Shown here: positions 23,301 to 27,051 of the stretch, piece by piece
Position numbering within the stretch: position 1 is the stretch's first letter
Layout: every line of letters begins with the position of its first letter
Origin: Coriobacteriia bacterium
Lineage (GTDB): Bacteria > Actinomycetota > Coriobacteriia > Coriobacteriales > UBA8131
Direction: 5' to 3'
Length of the DNA stretch: 64,000 nucleotides
Assembly: GCA_009776725.1 (NCBI GenBank)
Contig: WRNE01000001.1
Coordinates: forward strand, 45,804-109,803
Translations under genes and position numbers: made by a program
The notes under the pieces: model-generated
Database searches by the model: none
What the model was told of the DNA's origin: nothing
Seen by the model: only the letters and a program-made list of their open reading frames with translations

Positions 23301-25614
23301 AGGCCACAGTCACGCTTGCATAGCCTCCGTAGCTGTTAGCGCTGGAGCCGCTGCTGGTGTCCTTGGGCTTGCCCTCAGCGTCAGTGCCGCTGTCTGGAGT
23401 GCCTGTAGTCTCTTTAGTGCTCTCGCTGGCATTGGCAGCCAGTGCTACCAGTCTCACCTTCCCCGAGGCAGTTATCTGCAAGTCGGTTCCGGACTCGATC
23501 TGGCCAAATACCTCGACATAGGTGTCTGACACCACGATGCCTACGGCAATCGAGATCGGCAGCTTCCCCCCAGTCGCCTTCTCACTGATCTCGATGTTTG
23601 TCAGAGCTTTCAGCCCAATGGTCGAGCCGGCGCTCAAGCGGGCATTCGGGCCGACCACAATGCCGTTGTCTGAAATCGCTATGCCGATAGTCAAAGGGAC
23701 GAAGTAGGCTGCCAGGGTCTCGTTGCTTACCTCGATCTTCACGTTCAGCTTGGTTGTCGCAGCGATCTTGCCGCCAGCCTCGATAGTCCCATCGATGATG
23801 ATCGAGACATTGCCGACCTTCACGGTGATGAAGTTTATTCCTCCAATGGGGAGAAAACCATGCGTCTGCTCGACGCTCGCGCTCAAGTAGACCGATCCTG
23901 CAGCTATGACATAGGCGCCTTCGGCGATTCTGATCATGACTTTGGAATAGGCATCGAAAAGGCTCAGCTCCAGGCTGTCCAGGCTTCCCTCGCCTATTGG
24001 CAGGGAGTCGGTGCTGATGATATCGGAGGCCTTGATGTTAATATCGTCGTCACTGACCAAGATGCTCACGGTTTGTGCGGTGACCATGCCAAAGACAGTC
24101 ACTTGCCTGCCTTTAATGACGAGGTTCAGTTTTGCGGCCTCGACATCAAATAAGCCATACTCTTGCTCTCCAGGCTCGATAAGCACATTGCACAAGAATC
24201 CTTGGTCGATAAGGAAAGCCAGACCTCCTAGGGTGAGCAACCCGTCTTGGTATGAAGTAAAGCCGCTGATATCGGCAACCTTTAGAATATAGTTGGTAAA
24301 AGCCTGATCAAGTTGGAAAACAGCCTGGCTGCTATTATAGGTAGCATCCGAGAAATCGAGTACGACCTCTGGCTTGTTCTTTAGCTCGTCAGTGAAGTCT
24401 TCCACACTGACGATCTCCATTTTTAGCACTTTCTCGTCTGAGTTCTCCAGCTCCACAGTCGGTATGCCTTGGTCGTCTAAGCTTACCTGGTTATTTGTGC
24501 TGTCGGCTTTGAGCGAGCCGTTGAAGTGTATCCTGTCTTGTCCTTCTCCCCCGTCGGCTTTGACGTTTTGGGCATTGTTGGCAATCGAGATGTCAATGAC
24601 TATGGTGTCGTCCCCCGTACCGCCATAGACTTCTACTTGGTTGACTGTGCTTGAGTTGGCATTGCCTTGTCCGCTCAGGGCGATTGTGTCGTTGCCGTCC
24701 CCGCCATTGATGATTACCGTGGCGCAGTCGCCGTTCAAGACTACTGTGATCGTGTCGTCTTTGGATGTTCCGTAAATGGTAACAATTGAGCCGCCTACAG
24801 TGGTCGTCGAGTTATCCGAGAAATAGATGCCGACGATCTCGACGTTGACCCCATTGATCGTAATGCTCCCATTGACGTTGACATAGCCTTTCGACTCTGT
24901 CTTGAAGGTGGTTTGGTCTATCAGCGCGTCGCCTTCGGCTTTTGTATAGGCGTCGTCAGCGACGATATTGAGCTGGAACTTCTCCCAAAAGCTTTCGGTG
25001 AATGACGAGCCTTCAGGCTTTTCGATCTTTATGTCACCGTCATAGTCGCCAGCTGCTACCGAGATGGTGATGGACACACTGTCCTCTGTGAGGGACTCTA
25101 AGGCCTTGTCGATTGCTTTTTGAATTGCGTTTTTCGAAGACACCACGGTCTTTGTTACTTGCTCGTCTCCGACGGGATCAGACTTGGTGGTTTCAGACTG
25201 GTCAGGGTCGGGGCTTGGGGTATCCTTCGGCAAAGTCACGATCTGCTGGTCTTCGGTGCGGTAGGTCTGAGTGGTCTTATCCCCTGTTTTGGAATTCTCA
25301 GTAGTGACTGTGGTGTACGAAGGCAGGTCGTTTTTAAACGTGCGGTTCTCATCGGTGCCTATATCGGACGCTTGGTTCTGGCCTGTCCCCGTGTCGTTTT
25401 CAACAATCGTCGCACTGCCGTCTTTGGCTGTGAGCTCAATCGCATCGCTCACGTCTGCCTCATCGGCAGCCCAGGCTATGGAGGGGTTGAATAGAGATAT
25501 CAAGCAAGCGAGGACCAGCCCGCAGACCGATCCCAAGATGATTGCATTGGCCTTGCGCTTGTTACTACTGCCTTCACGACTGCAAGACATGTCTTGCAAA
25601 CCAAAATCAGCCAT
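1..25614 (-). CDS. Giant secreted filamentous adhesin-like repeat protein (C-terminus beyond the window)
   Basis: One reading frame runs from ATG at 25614 to position 1 without a stop: at least 8,538 codons, 3' end missing. An in-frame TGA at 25677-25675 limits upstream extension, and a GGAGGGCAGGGG ribosome site precedes the ATG. Residues 1-51 form a secretion signal (basic NKRK, a hydrophobic stretch, a cleavage-like AWA-AD). Then come a polar segment, RTX-like GGxGxD motifs (about residues 275-361), InlB/flg_new-type repeats (nt about 23000-21100 and 18650-18100), and a long array (nt about 24000-7800) of 50-65-residue units patterned GDVxVxA...GxGGxxGVG...N...A.IG. Further on are a Tyr/Ser-rich region (nt about 6900-5300), a helical region (nt about 4450-3100) and a duplicated coiled-coil module (nt below 2330). 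The array resembles LktA-family filamentous adhesins. A role in adhesion, aggregation or biofilm is inferred; the anchoring mode cannot be seen. Confidence 0.9.
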   Translation of the reverse strand, partial: MADFGLQDMSCSREGSSNKRKANAIILGSVCGLVLACLISLFNPSIAWAADEADVSDAIELTAKDGSATIVENDTGTGQNQASDIGTDENRTFKNDLPSYTTVTTENSKTGDKTTQTYRTEDQQIVTLPKDTPSPDPDQSETTKSDPVGDEQVTKTVVSSKNAIQKAIDKALESLTEDSVSITISVAAGDYDGDIKIEKPEGSSFTESFWEKFQLNIVADDAYTKAEGDALIDQTTFKTESKGYVNVNGSITINGVNVEIVGIYFSDNSTTTVGGSIVTIYGTSKDDTITVVLNGDCATVIINGGDGNDTIALSGQGNANSSTVNQVEVYGGTGDDTIVIDISIANNAQNVKADGGEGQDRIHFNGSLKADSTNNQVSLDDQGIPTVELENSDEKVLKMEIVSVEDFTDELKNKPEVVLDFSDATYNSSQAVFQLDQAFTNYILKVADISGFTSYQDGLLTLGGLAFLIDQGFLCNVLIEPGEQEYGLFDVEAAKLNLVIKGRQVTVFGMVTAQTVSILVSDDDINIKASDIISTDSLPIGEGSLDSLELSLFDAYSKVMIRIAEGAYVIAAGSVYLSASVEQTHGFLPIGGINFITVKVGNVSIIIDGTIEAGGKIAATTKLNVKIEVSNETLAAYFVPLTIGIAISDNGIVVGPNARLSAGSTIGLKALTNIEISEKATGGKLPISIAVGIVVSDTYVEVFGQIESGTDLQITASGKVRLVALAANASESTKETTGTPDSGTDAEGKPKDTSSGSSANSYGGYASVTVALQDVWVKVLASASLKAGGDITLQANADERVTTSAVANNKPSEKKDDDKDSDGGSLKQITDILSSIFKGLLGKLTDDDSSKLKKAEDSIAESDGHKINAQAVENGAVSAPQRLKAGESLNITVSPADGYKLASLKASYLPAGATDTVEVLIDAVNGTYSFEMPDADITLTAVFVKLSDGEASPQTNSSAFGSVNKNKPNATDVLDDATNGLDSVDDNKDFGTTYSLASYQGDGGAVVPESNNADAGQYVVVTVNPGSGKKLEDNSLVAKYVIEGITYSLAIQKNSSGKYELLMPAADVSFEAKFVDIPAGEGQKPSGKAESETSSIQLTGAIAVAVVNNNNNVIVDTTGTIQAGGKLSLEANAITQSSINADASPVKEDSAKKTDDAKKEGSEEDKSGEIVNEQKVKTVVDGSERDISISATANGRVSLVDNNTFRFTVTPAQGYLVESVKATYTTLTGEKQTVDLVKVGDFYVWQNAPSGIQLNSAITVAAKFKADSHAITVDGAGAANVTINQKANTGDKVTVTVKDSQDGKKPSLAFSVNGVSVLQDDDNKLYFIMPGSDLAVSVTMVDKAIDVDVTGDSELVSVAPKVDAGERLKVDLSEKATGSGKKYTLTVEALFTAGGSNAINPNDGFYEIPASAIGVRITVAESGDKDYEISCDTTANGSVTAPSRVDNGDKIEVKVTPDKGYRLKDSSLVISVPVSGTASESKTISADAEGRYWYTLPSDGVYSERPISIKAEFEEDPNYDASSDKGSDNKKDSSFALGVGVAVGVTSHTNNAFIVNAHIEAVSVSVTAKSGTEKEKNTASAYSAAGYSKGSFGIAGAVTVQVSSFETRAVIGAGAVISLSGPGGSLTVSADSYEEVSAKANASAKSEGGTAGIGAAVVVQISGIDVIAHLEDEVVVVFADDITLKSVSVTASHSGEEKIEAKAGSAGGISVSPAVALLISGINTEAYLGTGGSLALSEDFTVKASNTIKRELAANAAASGGSVGLGAAIGISLVNDSVQASLKRSVKARNITVEASSKSDTKSTVKASSAGANSKEKKDSSTGSGPSSGGTGSSDDPGGSNKGESDKQADKLIGNGGKLASQTNSTNTSASKTSQMNSGRQSSQTSEGNIQIAAGFVLAIVSNNTVASVSDGLELVAVSSLNDDNKPEHGNIVIRALSQTDVNIKADASATKSEIGVGVAVAISIVSYETLAILGDSSVEAYSLTVEAGMIEDKKKDSASDDPANQDINILDKYVTEAVNSLVFDLLESMGLSEGLAEDIAQAIAKIIGDLVGEVTNTLLSGTGLEKLLSTDIEEQINKWLEGLGQKASNDLLQIMKDFVLNTLLAKIGGQFDLGSQQTEPKASTGSGLTDDAKKQLGIIAENIFKDLIDTDKFVNLIKGNWQQSLQSNVVSALKAGGKVLTNAVLDGLSNWLNLKVPAKVNPSAHDITTQAVSGAGASSVGVAGAVAIAIVNGSTKAVIADGLSPIALTGNLTVKATGTHIEKTVATAAVTTSGEPDTHKAAGGDSDAGDGSTGSYAGRKIDDRTEVGTITHGQISDVSRSSSTAGSGEAKTYSYTFTITVKPDEGYKVTGMTITRSDTGETLNIDISSPSQNADGDLVFTYTLTLAEGKQLSEDCIVTLMGLFAGDPHQVRVNTAADGSIKATDSQGKDLLDSQAKQGTKVSVVVSPSDGYTLDRLIYTYVDASGSTQTKTIEDYEVVGGNTLSFYMPGFDVSITATFRPLQEGEKPLNTKQDTTSSGKSVGVGASFALTISNMAVQSGIGQNRQITAGGVDLRAVGRHDAETISVAGSDPLTKQKKENKQTSKPQDIAIDASVAVTLIENDIYAYVLAGTQIVTTGGECVVIKETETPVLDDKGHPIYVDGDKNEYTLYLDASGSRVTNASGEVRMRDASAATVWLDFKTLKAKTEKATETTNFYLYAYQEGHTLTKASGFSVGEETAVGAAVTVGIIDSSIRAEFFGHAILAGTAQVVAHTYNEDDNFAIATAIGADMQRNIDKFNDGVGSAEEYSNKVASGDYDNLNKDNKTADNVNGKLDKNQSKDGGEKASNGNSTSTNALKSQGAKTEGTPDDATGTATSTANSQAGDGSNVAGNASSTSSSKIMFAAAVGVNITNHKATANISGSIEAYGLLELADNNGNFRTRATGMAMSLADSSNSVALAVALSINNNEALAYLAGSVTSPIAVSPDGSEPGGVHVQAKTTQNMDKVYRGALAAQAIAGSVSGSDSTVTISGAVAIVISNASTRVEIANDTVISGSEIEASSSDKSKLAVRAGAVSVSKGTSVGIGASFALVYANNTVEVVIGDDVRVSGKTLTITAEKIAVTFADFTPTVDLSFLITDSSDNQADPAGIIDIKREKDKDTGKPKDSYTITINISTDTLLSAIDLLNFLSSNNYYAEAIAGAISSPSGDSDVSIAGSFAVIYYNTEIRVLIGGNASFLIEDDIVINAEDTATARIIAGSLSVSPASVAVGLTLATLVNNSSVKAIVGDGGTVTAGTYTQNAAQANDFLVITFAAAISTADSGVAGGGAINVIVMNNQVLAQFGSSSLSTTKGDVTITATSDSYLLNPAFSIAVTGGNAAIGGTVSVIISNTKVQTIIGASADIQSFGAVTIQALVVEKLISALASVSATSGDFALAASINVTITNSQALVEIGVGSQVKARRDIDVASSNKSWILLIGMSLAAADTAGVGATVIVNVFNQTAKTSINRLAQLISDTGNITIQALGENWDLIIGFALGAAQTAGVAGVIPVTVGQSTIMAIIAEGAVLSAGSSIDILSDLDSGIYVAGGAFGFGSTAGVGATISATILNNTVETHVANDVTLSSGWDINALATSKEDILTISISGAVGGTAGVAGVINTLVVGNTVRAIVDTASLTAQNNVLVSAADDTFILDLAGALGGGGTVGVGATVLVLVFDKTVEALLGGTVNARGDVTVSASAEDDLIMLAIGFGGGGTVGVAGDISVLVFQNAVTAGLAGDVRSARDVAVEATSKSSLINIAATVGVGGTVGVAAVVIVTYFENATRAFIADNTLVGRADQPILGGLSVSAKSFELVTADALSGGGGGTVGVGGALDVIITQVSTEALVGKNVQIYAAGDVSVKAVDDYELIAIVITIGGGGVASVAVTALVSVSYNTVSAVIGEGSVVFGRNILVFASSNRDVISTAAAIGVAGVAGVGVSLTVVVAGAKMSQEAHDSIYQDGASVEPGLQVDAAFSKGHSSAGAYGGENTERSGSGLDELLEGDGQNATAGDYSEYGQDISGQVYRLNAVTAEYEAVDDKYIDEHRSETYYQRDGSGAYIRVDNPSNKPSSPSSSSDEDEADRPDIDQYDDAGGISFNVSTVNGISNTTSALILANATVTATGNVGQGHGNISVEAYDTASALLVAGAIGGAGIAGVGVGLTIGILNSNALAIVAGGATLSANGDILVRASVGESANSLQAGYDDLESGKQGIVQDDQGNTDDFNANATTTKALADSGVSAPASSSFMLISVAGGGALVGVGVSVAILMVFSTADAEMAGNVVQANSLSVEANMQFGQVLVVNVGIGAGFVGVTVSAGVAYFGGTVISAITGDAVINQTKSINVQTTGLTDVVSAAGTLAGGAVAVNAGIVIAINMTRVDTFIGQGVTIGSWQVNGSTESADINVATAFKAEAMGVILAITGGAVGVGVVAVVVVNKLDARTYIGLTPDAYPGEGKAAHAGSMGSNGSIGTIKARDIDVTSRVTGETTVYVLSAGGGAVAVNAIVALGFNYATGIAATNSVDIEARSLSVQAFMAGDVSISTIAVTLGGVAVGATVSVAYQKTTNLALIDATRGRLSIADGDILVQAGTLADPYSSEANVTMITGTAGGVAVALNVAIAINSSSNLAHIRGNNGDVSIDADNLTVQAYGNAHAYAVIGNASIGGISVNISVAYAGITSVQEALVDCNADIRLHGSLNVFSRQNKDIVSGNLVLDYKNAAYDQSMNKSNMAEAYVFSASVGLIAAVGNVVMADANATSRAMVVAGSLDVAGAISVVNEADSTAYAKIDNLSIGLASVGLMLGYAYADGTFMAVLSSTGSISAGTGIEVSNSYTAISEAVVNPALGGIRFSYFASVEVNIAYAHVATVAGAGISGNGRVGTAGNINVLNNGKVRANAEVKGAYFSASSLIVTVNTVVARLRAAQDAYIVDAYVEADDVSVLSLYNVVESSVLNADGSVKYQDDGLPALPTIDTSYGAFAVVGASYGSLSLVRVSANVAVSYSTSTVRAYVEGASSHIVNNLDVHTFAASYATANVAQPQFNASLVNVSVVALYAHASGYYLAFIDSSGSAGEGLAAGQIRVGVGHNTLATSTTGPLGNLSLSVSAANLNVNTAFAYAEATASAYLVGNGKVTATGANGLAGDLLVQANGKAQALANVYTPTIAIELLSLAGNVVYSYLTVSQSAWFDIGSGGEVHVLGSLNVRSELSSLSDAQSGSPNQGSGFRISLVNGAVTYAYAYSELVNKAYIAGSGTIDVEKDVRVEAKSSSEAVAEVRVPNSVDIFRIAVSFAQSSVTDTVVAYIEGVQLTAGASLDVLATSNTRSLATSASGHTFGLGLLGGGNMLAMIGREDKANFVSAYIGDNANVVAEGDITVEANNNGYARARQTAGLDLGIVGVGMNAVQTYSYYRTEAYIGTKATVKSLGGDVLVKASDYAVADSLVNGTSIGLLFNASNKYAYNYISQQTTAEVRAQADVWAHGSVGIEAESSAKMTAITLSGSGGFITSGTFKAYNTLHREIEVNIYDNVSIFADFGSINIIARAGERDDIHTEANATQGGAFGGGETQATTNYSSSSIVNVGSKVTVTNTFGDVVIAAYISARNIQTIGDIGMYAIGSSAHADAVFTREIATNTNFQARVNIASNASEQSTITAKNITILSKINDMYIESYTYAATGGFLNFAYAYSDVYFYLDMSVLVDNVHLSAYDNLLIMADATPRSSGRHIYARARTRITAFAGRIVSQAHLYGNSNVSVTIRDNARITGADVRIDRKAFAANVELSANGVRRAIASKKEVTANYLTSNTTMTIGPNVVFDIYDAAAGIAIDVYYDSQGSLQVRSVGTSTSFRYTIAGDQVHFSNIENNQAGRLTIIGSSNGINGAGNKIYGQEYVPELVVTNRTEADLVFASINLHNMSFAKSAVNALNSSYLNAYRPDWQETSEMTCPSIYIYSWGQASVYFTGLVSNERGLLHIEWTEQNNTGNGSLYTQSIAMGGAALAPVWAHELVVLNADNMGSLTGRFEAYLTVRDGLDARVYIEATADVWLELTLADITAKKEFTDSLPTGPIQGTLDLEKILAVGLLDIVLPTAFRMEYLASAGVASIIIPGVLQFTTESLDLGTVTLTLSELEKYRIGGQDANYQIYTLPNGTELYLDAFGQVRRILTPQGYAFDTSLYQLSYNGSGQAAIDFLEYEVRLNLSTGDLYVYGEKGFDLYMEYDLSLGGWYTVAGNIVTRQGVELLRVSNPGSSQSIDPYDLNEIKSNYYWKTEGGFDYYFLFAENISNLHNTSYSDYYVLAFFAGTDYLANVYTGSRTANSVVTSSGTEYEVTFDSRSFSYNGSGTITSEVERYNVYTRFTTTINQVAVYVEVIEVQLRTYTYSNGVRPSTYTVSWASNEARVYYARAGNYSEGSTDYVQIDYWNNVTSYRFGINNNSSSSTNPLAAYVITDTPRMNMAGNRVVSITIAYDYIRLSSLGTSALTVQYEDSDNDVPRVQAQGWRINFPGNSSLAYFIVPYSIYELIDPNGDRYELDSTSEEAIYSIRYDGAGNAYTEWETITSGYVHLSTGQTVRLSSYNSNYRVSQRILVSTGAVVTRNESEYEKLYDDGEGWSSGVFLYSQTFVYDLLTGTASFDIRPGYTYVDPSSLTYSPNTQLLSISGKQHLVQISDDVALSSVGSYYYWTGSSWESAGLYQHTADHDTEAQLGIPEGLGYYEVRGGGESRLVIYASNGVTYHISFVSNEAQVRVGSDGTVKWYDQNDTDQTREAVIEGTTYLVSYLEGFSVTLKMDDRAGSIHDGDTPKGRLDADGADNTDIKANGGNITIYAHSIGSIGTEADPLEMELAWPGRFVFYDLEGEQRIGTDTYIYVENGDWYFDDQTVIEGSEEKDVVVMIATRDGSIFADDISVLYGRFVLQTNVVWIYDSALIVIDWQPNPDSTSSGNISFRHMGSVYSLVDLNANAFDTEAKGDILFEAIISKESAISLVAGNTIGQYHGDQPGLYCDEYGYRAFIKFADTDDDSNSMLSLSARSSIGLIDDYLIIDIPAGLTLLVPYVKDIYIDALELILAQINNDPEDPAEYYEVRIGDYPLLACLMDLITHPDNPKVNEFSGYTYGDSDNLHEGDWLALIERQLLEMLINVQDPSDLAAWILIRADRSVWTELLSKALVSAMLGQETGLPTQWILDLFTTDELEALLDQDSLNILIAAAYSQSLDGLPGMVDAISLAGLVSDSHLQRIFDSLGEEEKLLLGLDANATSISIDDLVVLVENDYQLTLLDVLLGYLGDDGLLKLFDHLSDADKELLGLDGSQSTISLDDLYLLLANGFGLSAHDVVCLLIGLDPYEEADPDDPDGQLAGLDYDAIDPVTKSFLVRLLFLTKQDGALLAMQLLIGQGPEAVFEMVFGAGGKLLATDPLKPIDAREQTAASGEAYQVDYELAWAFLTRLLEIQMTPVLSLDALGNAELDAFGNYVFEPGPECFDGLGALLGSLLTPDEIADLYQAAFFSARYPQEAADDGYDDPPARGFNIHIGLSTGVTYIYNDGYIYIVSDSGDLTVGQITSERGEVTIISLGGSILAEYDEHNEHVGHHILGRDITLHALFDVGRHSAPLLLEMRENSPVIVLNIDEDIYYDQGQAQKVEQGPPFEFEANNAEKTYILRYIQLTDQAGNLVFDENGYPVMAWVLDVVVRIDWMREDFLDPETRLTIDIDAGRDVAAEELNGSVRGSVFAGRDAWYTVNDGEVATIVDPLTVKIGGTLTIDARDDISVYGLGSLTMVANSLSGQVNARVENDLHLSNSDAKDLVVGPIWAGGDVTIVSGQSLVEGDRYEGEPYGEYAQVTGTNIDLSALGAIGNDLMPFKIDTRSGLNGTLTALAYSMVIHEISDDLILKNIESTQGDVTLLAPGSILDANDAGKVLEDAKNAEKASREAASEAEAKRLVYEMLNELADRYAEAYQAAEARRLAANQSLADATAARDQLVLDLSQAEQSLADLLALSPGQLDAIALCQDQIDQLRGLISVANDLVDELNAAYQAAAESAANTQAQAQSAQLQAGLAYDEWQAQRAIALSLRDQADYKYSLINSATPTVISPFVLNLTAGGSIGRTDYLLSIGVGGYVNAEAPDGIYLAGFGDLQLGDMLTDEVVLVTVTGDLDSLSLIACSFVDLSSLGGNVGTADQRVLLDTKALSGLVMPGYGLYIENLSSLEIVSIHGGHIDLQVTGDISGQAGSSPHIIADTAYLFVTGTLGSIGSPLVTDVSVLLEVEAYGDISLEGYTNLTVIANSTVGQVNAKALGGLHLANTNGSDLKIGLIQAGLDVWLTADRNLVAGNSYGAPAHVKGRSISLSANGAIGSSSDPILIDTDSFLGGTFTAYAEQLVVEEVSDDLLLMHVEAGGDVYISAPGSVLDANDAGQAMKDAEDAIKQALDAEAAASAAQSLYEILEEYARRTAALLEAARANRQAVEQALSAALEAQGQAEADLLQAQADLADYNQQLTDALSRIVGIEALFADIELLRESGMTEADLAIAIDGLLADY
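3590..3860 (-). repeat. Short helical tandem repeat inside the giant protein
   Basis: Within the helix-rich part of the giant protein the motif LLGLD-x(5)-ISxDDL followed by a hydrophobic Leu-rich helix pair occurs twice in succession: LLGLDANATSISIDDL, then LLGLDGSQSTISLDDL. The spacing is roughly 55 residues. The Asp-rich loops alternating with Leu-rich helices resemble a dockerin- or EF-hand-like or ARM-like solenoid, but the family is not recognised. The surrounding 1.3 kb (about 4450-3100) is also predicted to be mostly helical, unlike the beta-rich remainder. Confidence 0.55.
24530..24790 (-). repeat. RTX-like GGxGxD calcium-binding motifs near the N-terminus of the giant protein
   Basis: Reading on the minus strand, the motifs YGTSKDDTITV, NGGDGNDTIAL, YGGTGDDTIVI and DGGEGQDRI occur in order within about 85 residues. 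This is the pattern of hemolysin-type (RTX) calcium-binding nonapeptides (GGxGxDxUx), although here the copies are separated by 20-35 residues rather than packed head to tail. In known RTX proteins these loops bind Ca2+ and drive folding after secretion. Whether the spaced copies here bind calcium is inference. Confidence 0.65.
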
Positions 25615-25681
25615 TTCCCCTGCCCTCCGCCTGAAAAGACCTCTCAGAGTATTACGGTAGCCTACGCGGTTAACTCAACCT

Positions 25682-25711
25682 TTATTATTAATTTCATCAA
25701 AAAGGTAACAA
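25682..25711 (-). promoter_or_regulatory. Candidate promoter of the giant adhesin gene
   Basis: On the minus strand TTGTTA (25711-25706) and TAATAA (25687-25682) are separated by 18 nt, in AT-rich DNA. This would give a 5' leader of about 65 nt before the ATG at 25614. A second weaker candidate (TTGAAT, 17 nt, TAAACA) lies about 70 nt further upstream. Visual match only. Confidence 0.3.
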
Positions 25712-25929
25712 GCTTCCGAGTTTTTTGTGTGCTAACTGTTTAACACATCTAGAGTAGTCATTCAATAGTTTATGAATACTTTTAATGTTTTTTGTGGACA
25801 GACCTATGTTTTTACCAGGATGCTTGGCCCATAGATTCATTCATTCAAGTTCATAAAAACTGTTTAAAGCCATTGTTTTCGCTGATAAATTCAGTGTTAT
25901 AAAGATTTTATCCAGCTTGATTGACCTGC

Positions 25930-26107
25930 TGTTATAATGCTTTGAGGCTTGTTTGATTGGTCGTTCAATTTCGCCTTCTGCCCGCTAAACGCTACTGTAC
26001 GATGAGCTTGAGCCCTATGGCCCAGGCCGTCCCCAACAGCTATACCCCTGTCTCGGATCGGCTATATCCTGAAGCAGAGCCCTTCAAAAAGTGCTGCCAA
26101 GCAAAGC
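25930..26107 (+). ncRNA. Candidate small RNA with an extended -10 promoter
   Basis: An extended -10 element (TGTTATAAT, 25930-25938) on the plus strand is followed by about 160 nt that are clearly more GC-rich than the flanking intergenic DNA. The segment contains short self-complementary stretches (GGCC-CA-GGCC, and GGAT...ATCC). GCTTG at 25947-25951 can pair with CAAGC at 26098-26102, close to the 3' end. No convincing protein reading frame fills it and I recognise no known RNA family. There is no strong terminator at the 3' end, only CTTTTG. Treat as a hypothesis. Confidence 0.22.
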
Positions 26108-26188
26108 GGCTTTTGATTCACGTTTAGGGTTTGACCCTCCAGACTTACATGGGTGATGGTTTTTTATCTGTCATATGCTGTAGATTTG

Positions 26189-26303
26189 CGATTGTCTGCG
26201 ATTATTTCGCCGCTCGAAAAGAGCCGTTTTTCAAAAGCCCTGGTCAAAAAATTGCTTAGTCTGAGTAACATAATTTTTCGCTCGATAAAATCGCAGACAA
26301 TCG
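26189..26303. repeat. Perfect 15-bp inverted repeat, 85-nt spacer
   Basis: CGATTGTCTGCGATT at 26189-26203 is matched exactly by its reverse complement at 26289-26303. The repeat lies in the AT-rich gap between the giant adhesin gene and the infC operon. It could be a cruciform or RNA stem, a regulator site pair, or the ends of a small decayed mobile unit. There is no transposase fragment between the arms that I can recognise. Confidence 0.7.
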
Positions 26304-26397
26304 TCAGTTTCAAGCAAAATGGCCTAATGAACGTATTAGGCATAGACTATTATATATTACTCGTATATAGAACCAGGCACACCGATAAAGGCATTGC

Positions 26398-26440
26398 AAA
26401 AAAGAACTACCGTAAACAATCAAAAGAGCTTACGGTAGTC
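26398..26440 (-). terminator. Intrinsic terminator of the infC-rpmI-rplT operon
   Basis: On the minus strand, 33 nt past the rplT stop codon, ACTACCGTAA (26439-26430) and TTACGGTAGT (26415-26406) form a perfect 10-bp stem with a 14-nt loop. TCTTTTTT follows. This is a textbook rho-independent terminator and marks the 3' end of the operon. Confidence 0.88.
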
Positions 26441-26472
26441 AGAGTTAGAGTTCGGGTTTGATTTCAAATAAA

Positions 26473-26838
26473 CTAAGCGGCTACTTCTAAGGCCTTCTTC
26501 GCTAGTTCGACCAAGGCGCTAAAGGCAGTCGGGTCGTTGACAGCTATGTCAGCCAAAACCTTTCGGTCAAGTTCCAAGCCAGAGCGTTTCAAGCCATTCA
26601 TGAAGACCGAGTAGCTTAGTCCGTTTGCCCTAGCAGCAGCATTGATCCTAGTAATCCAAAGCCTGCGGATCACTCGCTTCTTATTGCGCCGGTCGCGATG
26701 CGCGTAAGCCATCGAATGGTGGACTTGCTCTTTTGCTGATTTATATGAACGTGATTTCGCGCCGTAGTACCCCTTAGCCCGAGCTAGTACAACGCGACGT
26801 TTTTTCTTTGCTGATACTGATCGTTTAATACGAGCCAT
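26473..26838 (-). CDS. rplT: 50S ribosomal protein L20
   Basis: A 121-residue protein opening [16 protein letters not shown], with the conserved basic stretch ending in [24 protein letters not shown], followed by [13 protein letters not shown] and [12 protein letters not shown]. These are hallmarks of L20, an early-assembly protein that binds 23S rRNA. Length is normal for the family. It is the last gene of infC-rpmI-rplT, 15 bp after rpmI, and is followed by an intrinsic terminator. In many bacteria L20 represses its own operon; the leader upstream of infC fits such control here. Confidence 0.98.
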   Translation of the reverse strand: MARIKRSVSAKKKRRVVLARAKGYYGAKSRSYKSAKEQVHHSMAYAHRDRRNKKRVIRRLWITRINAAARANGLSYSVFMNGLKRSGLELDRKVLADIAVNDPTAFSALVELAKKALEVAA

Positions 26839-26853
26839 TGATTGTCACCCCAT

Positions 26854-27051
26854 TTACCTTAGCCTGAGATTGCGAGCGATTACTTTTCTATCTGATGGTG
26901 CTACTTCGAAAGCCTTGTCAAACTTACGCTTGGCTTTCGGTGACTGCTTCTCGTTCAGATGGCTTTTGGCAGCCTTGCCACGCATCAGCTTTCCTGTGCC
27001 GGTTACTCGAAAACGTTTGGCCGTGGCTTTATGCGTCTTCATTTTTGGCAT
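26854..27051 (-). CDS. rpmI: 50S ribosomal protein L35
   Basis: A 65-residue basic protein beginning [14 protein letters not shown] and continuing [15 protein letters not shown], the classic L35 signature. The start codon lies inside the 3' end of infC: the two frames overlap by 23 nt, suggesting translational coupling. It belongs to the infC-rpmI-rplT operon and acts in the large ribosomal subunit. Confidence 0.98.
   Translation of the reverse strand: MPKMKTHKATAKRFRVTGTGKLMRGKAAKSHLNEKQSPKAKRKFDKAFEVAPSDRKVIARNLRLR

Noticed and set aside
26153..26461. 102-codon plus-strand frame between the adhesin gene and rplT
   Set aside because: It runs through the rplT terminator hairpin and the 15-bp inverted repeat, has a repetitive VRVRVRV end, and shows no family motif.
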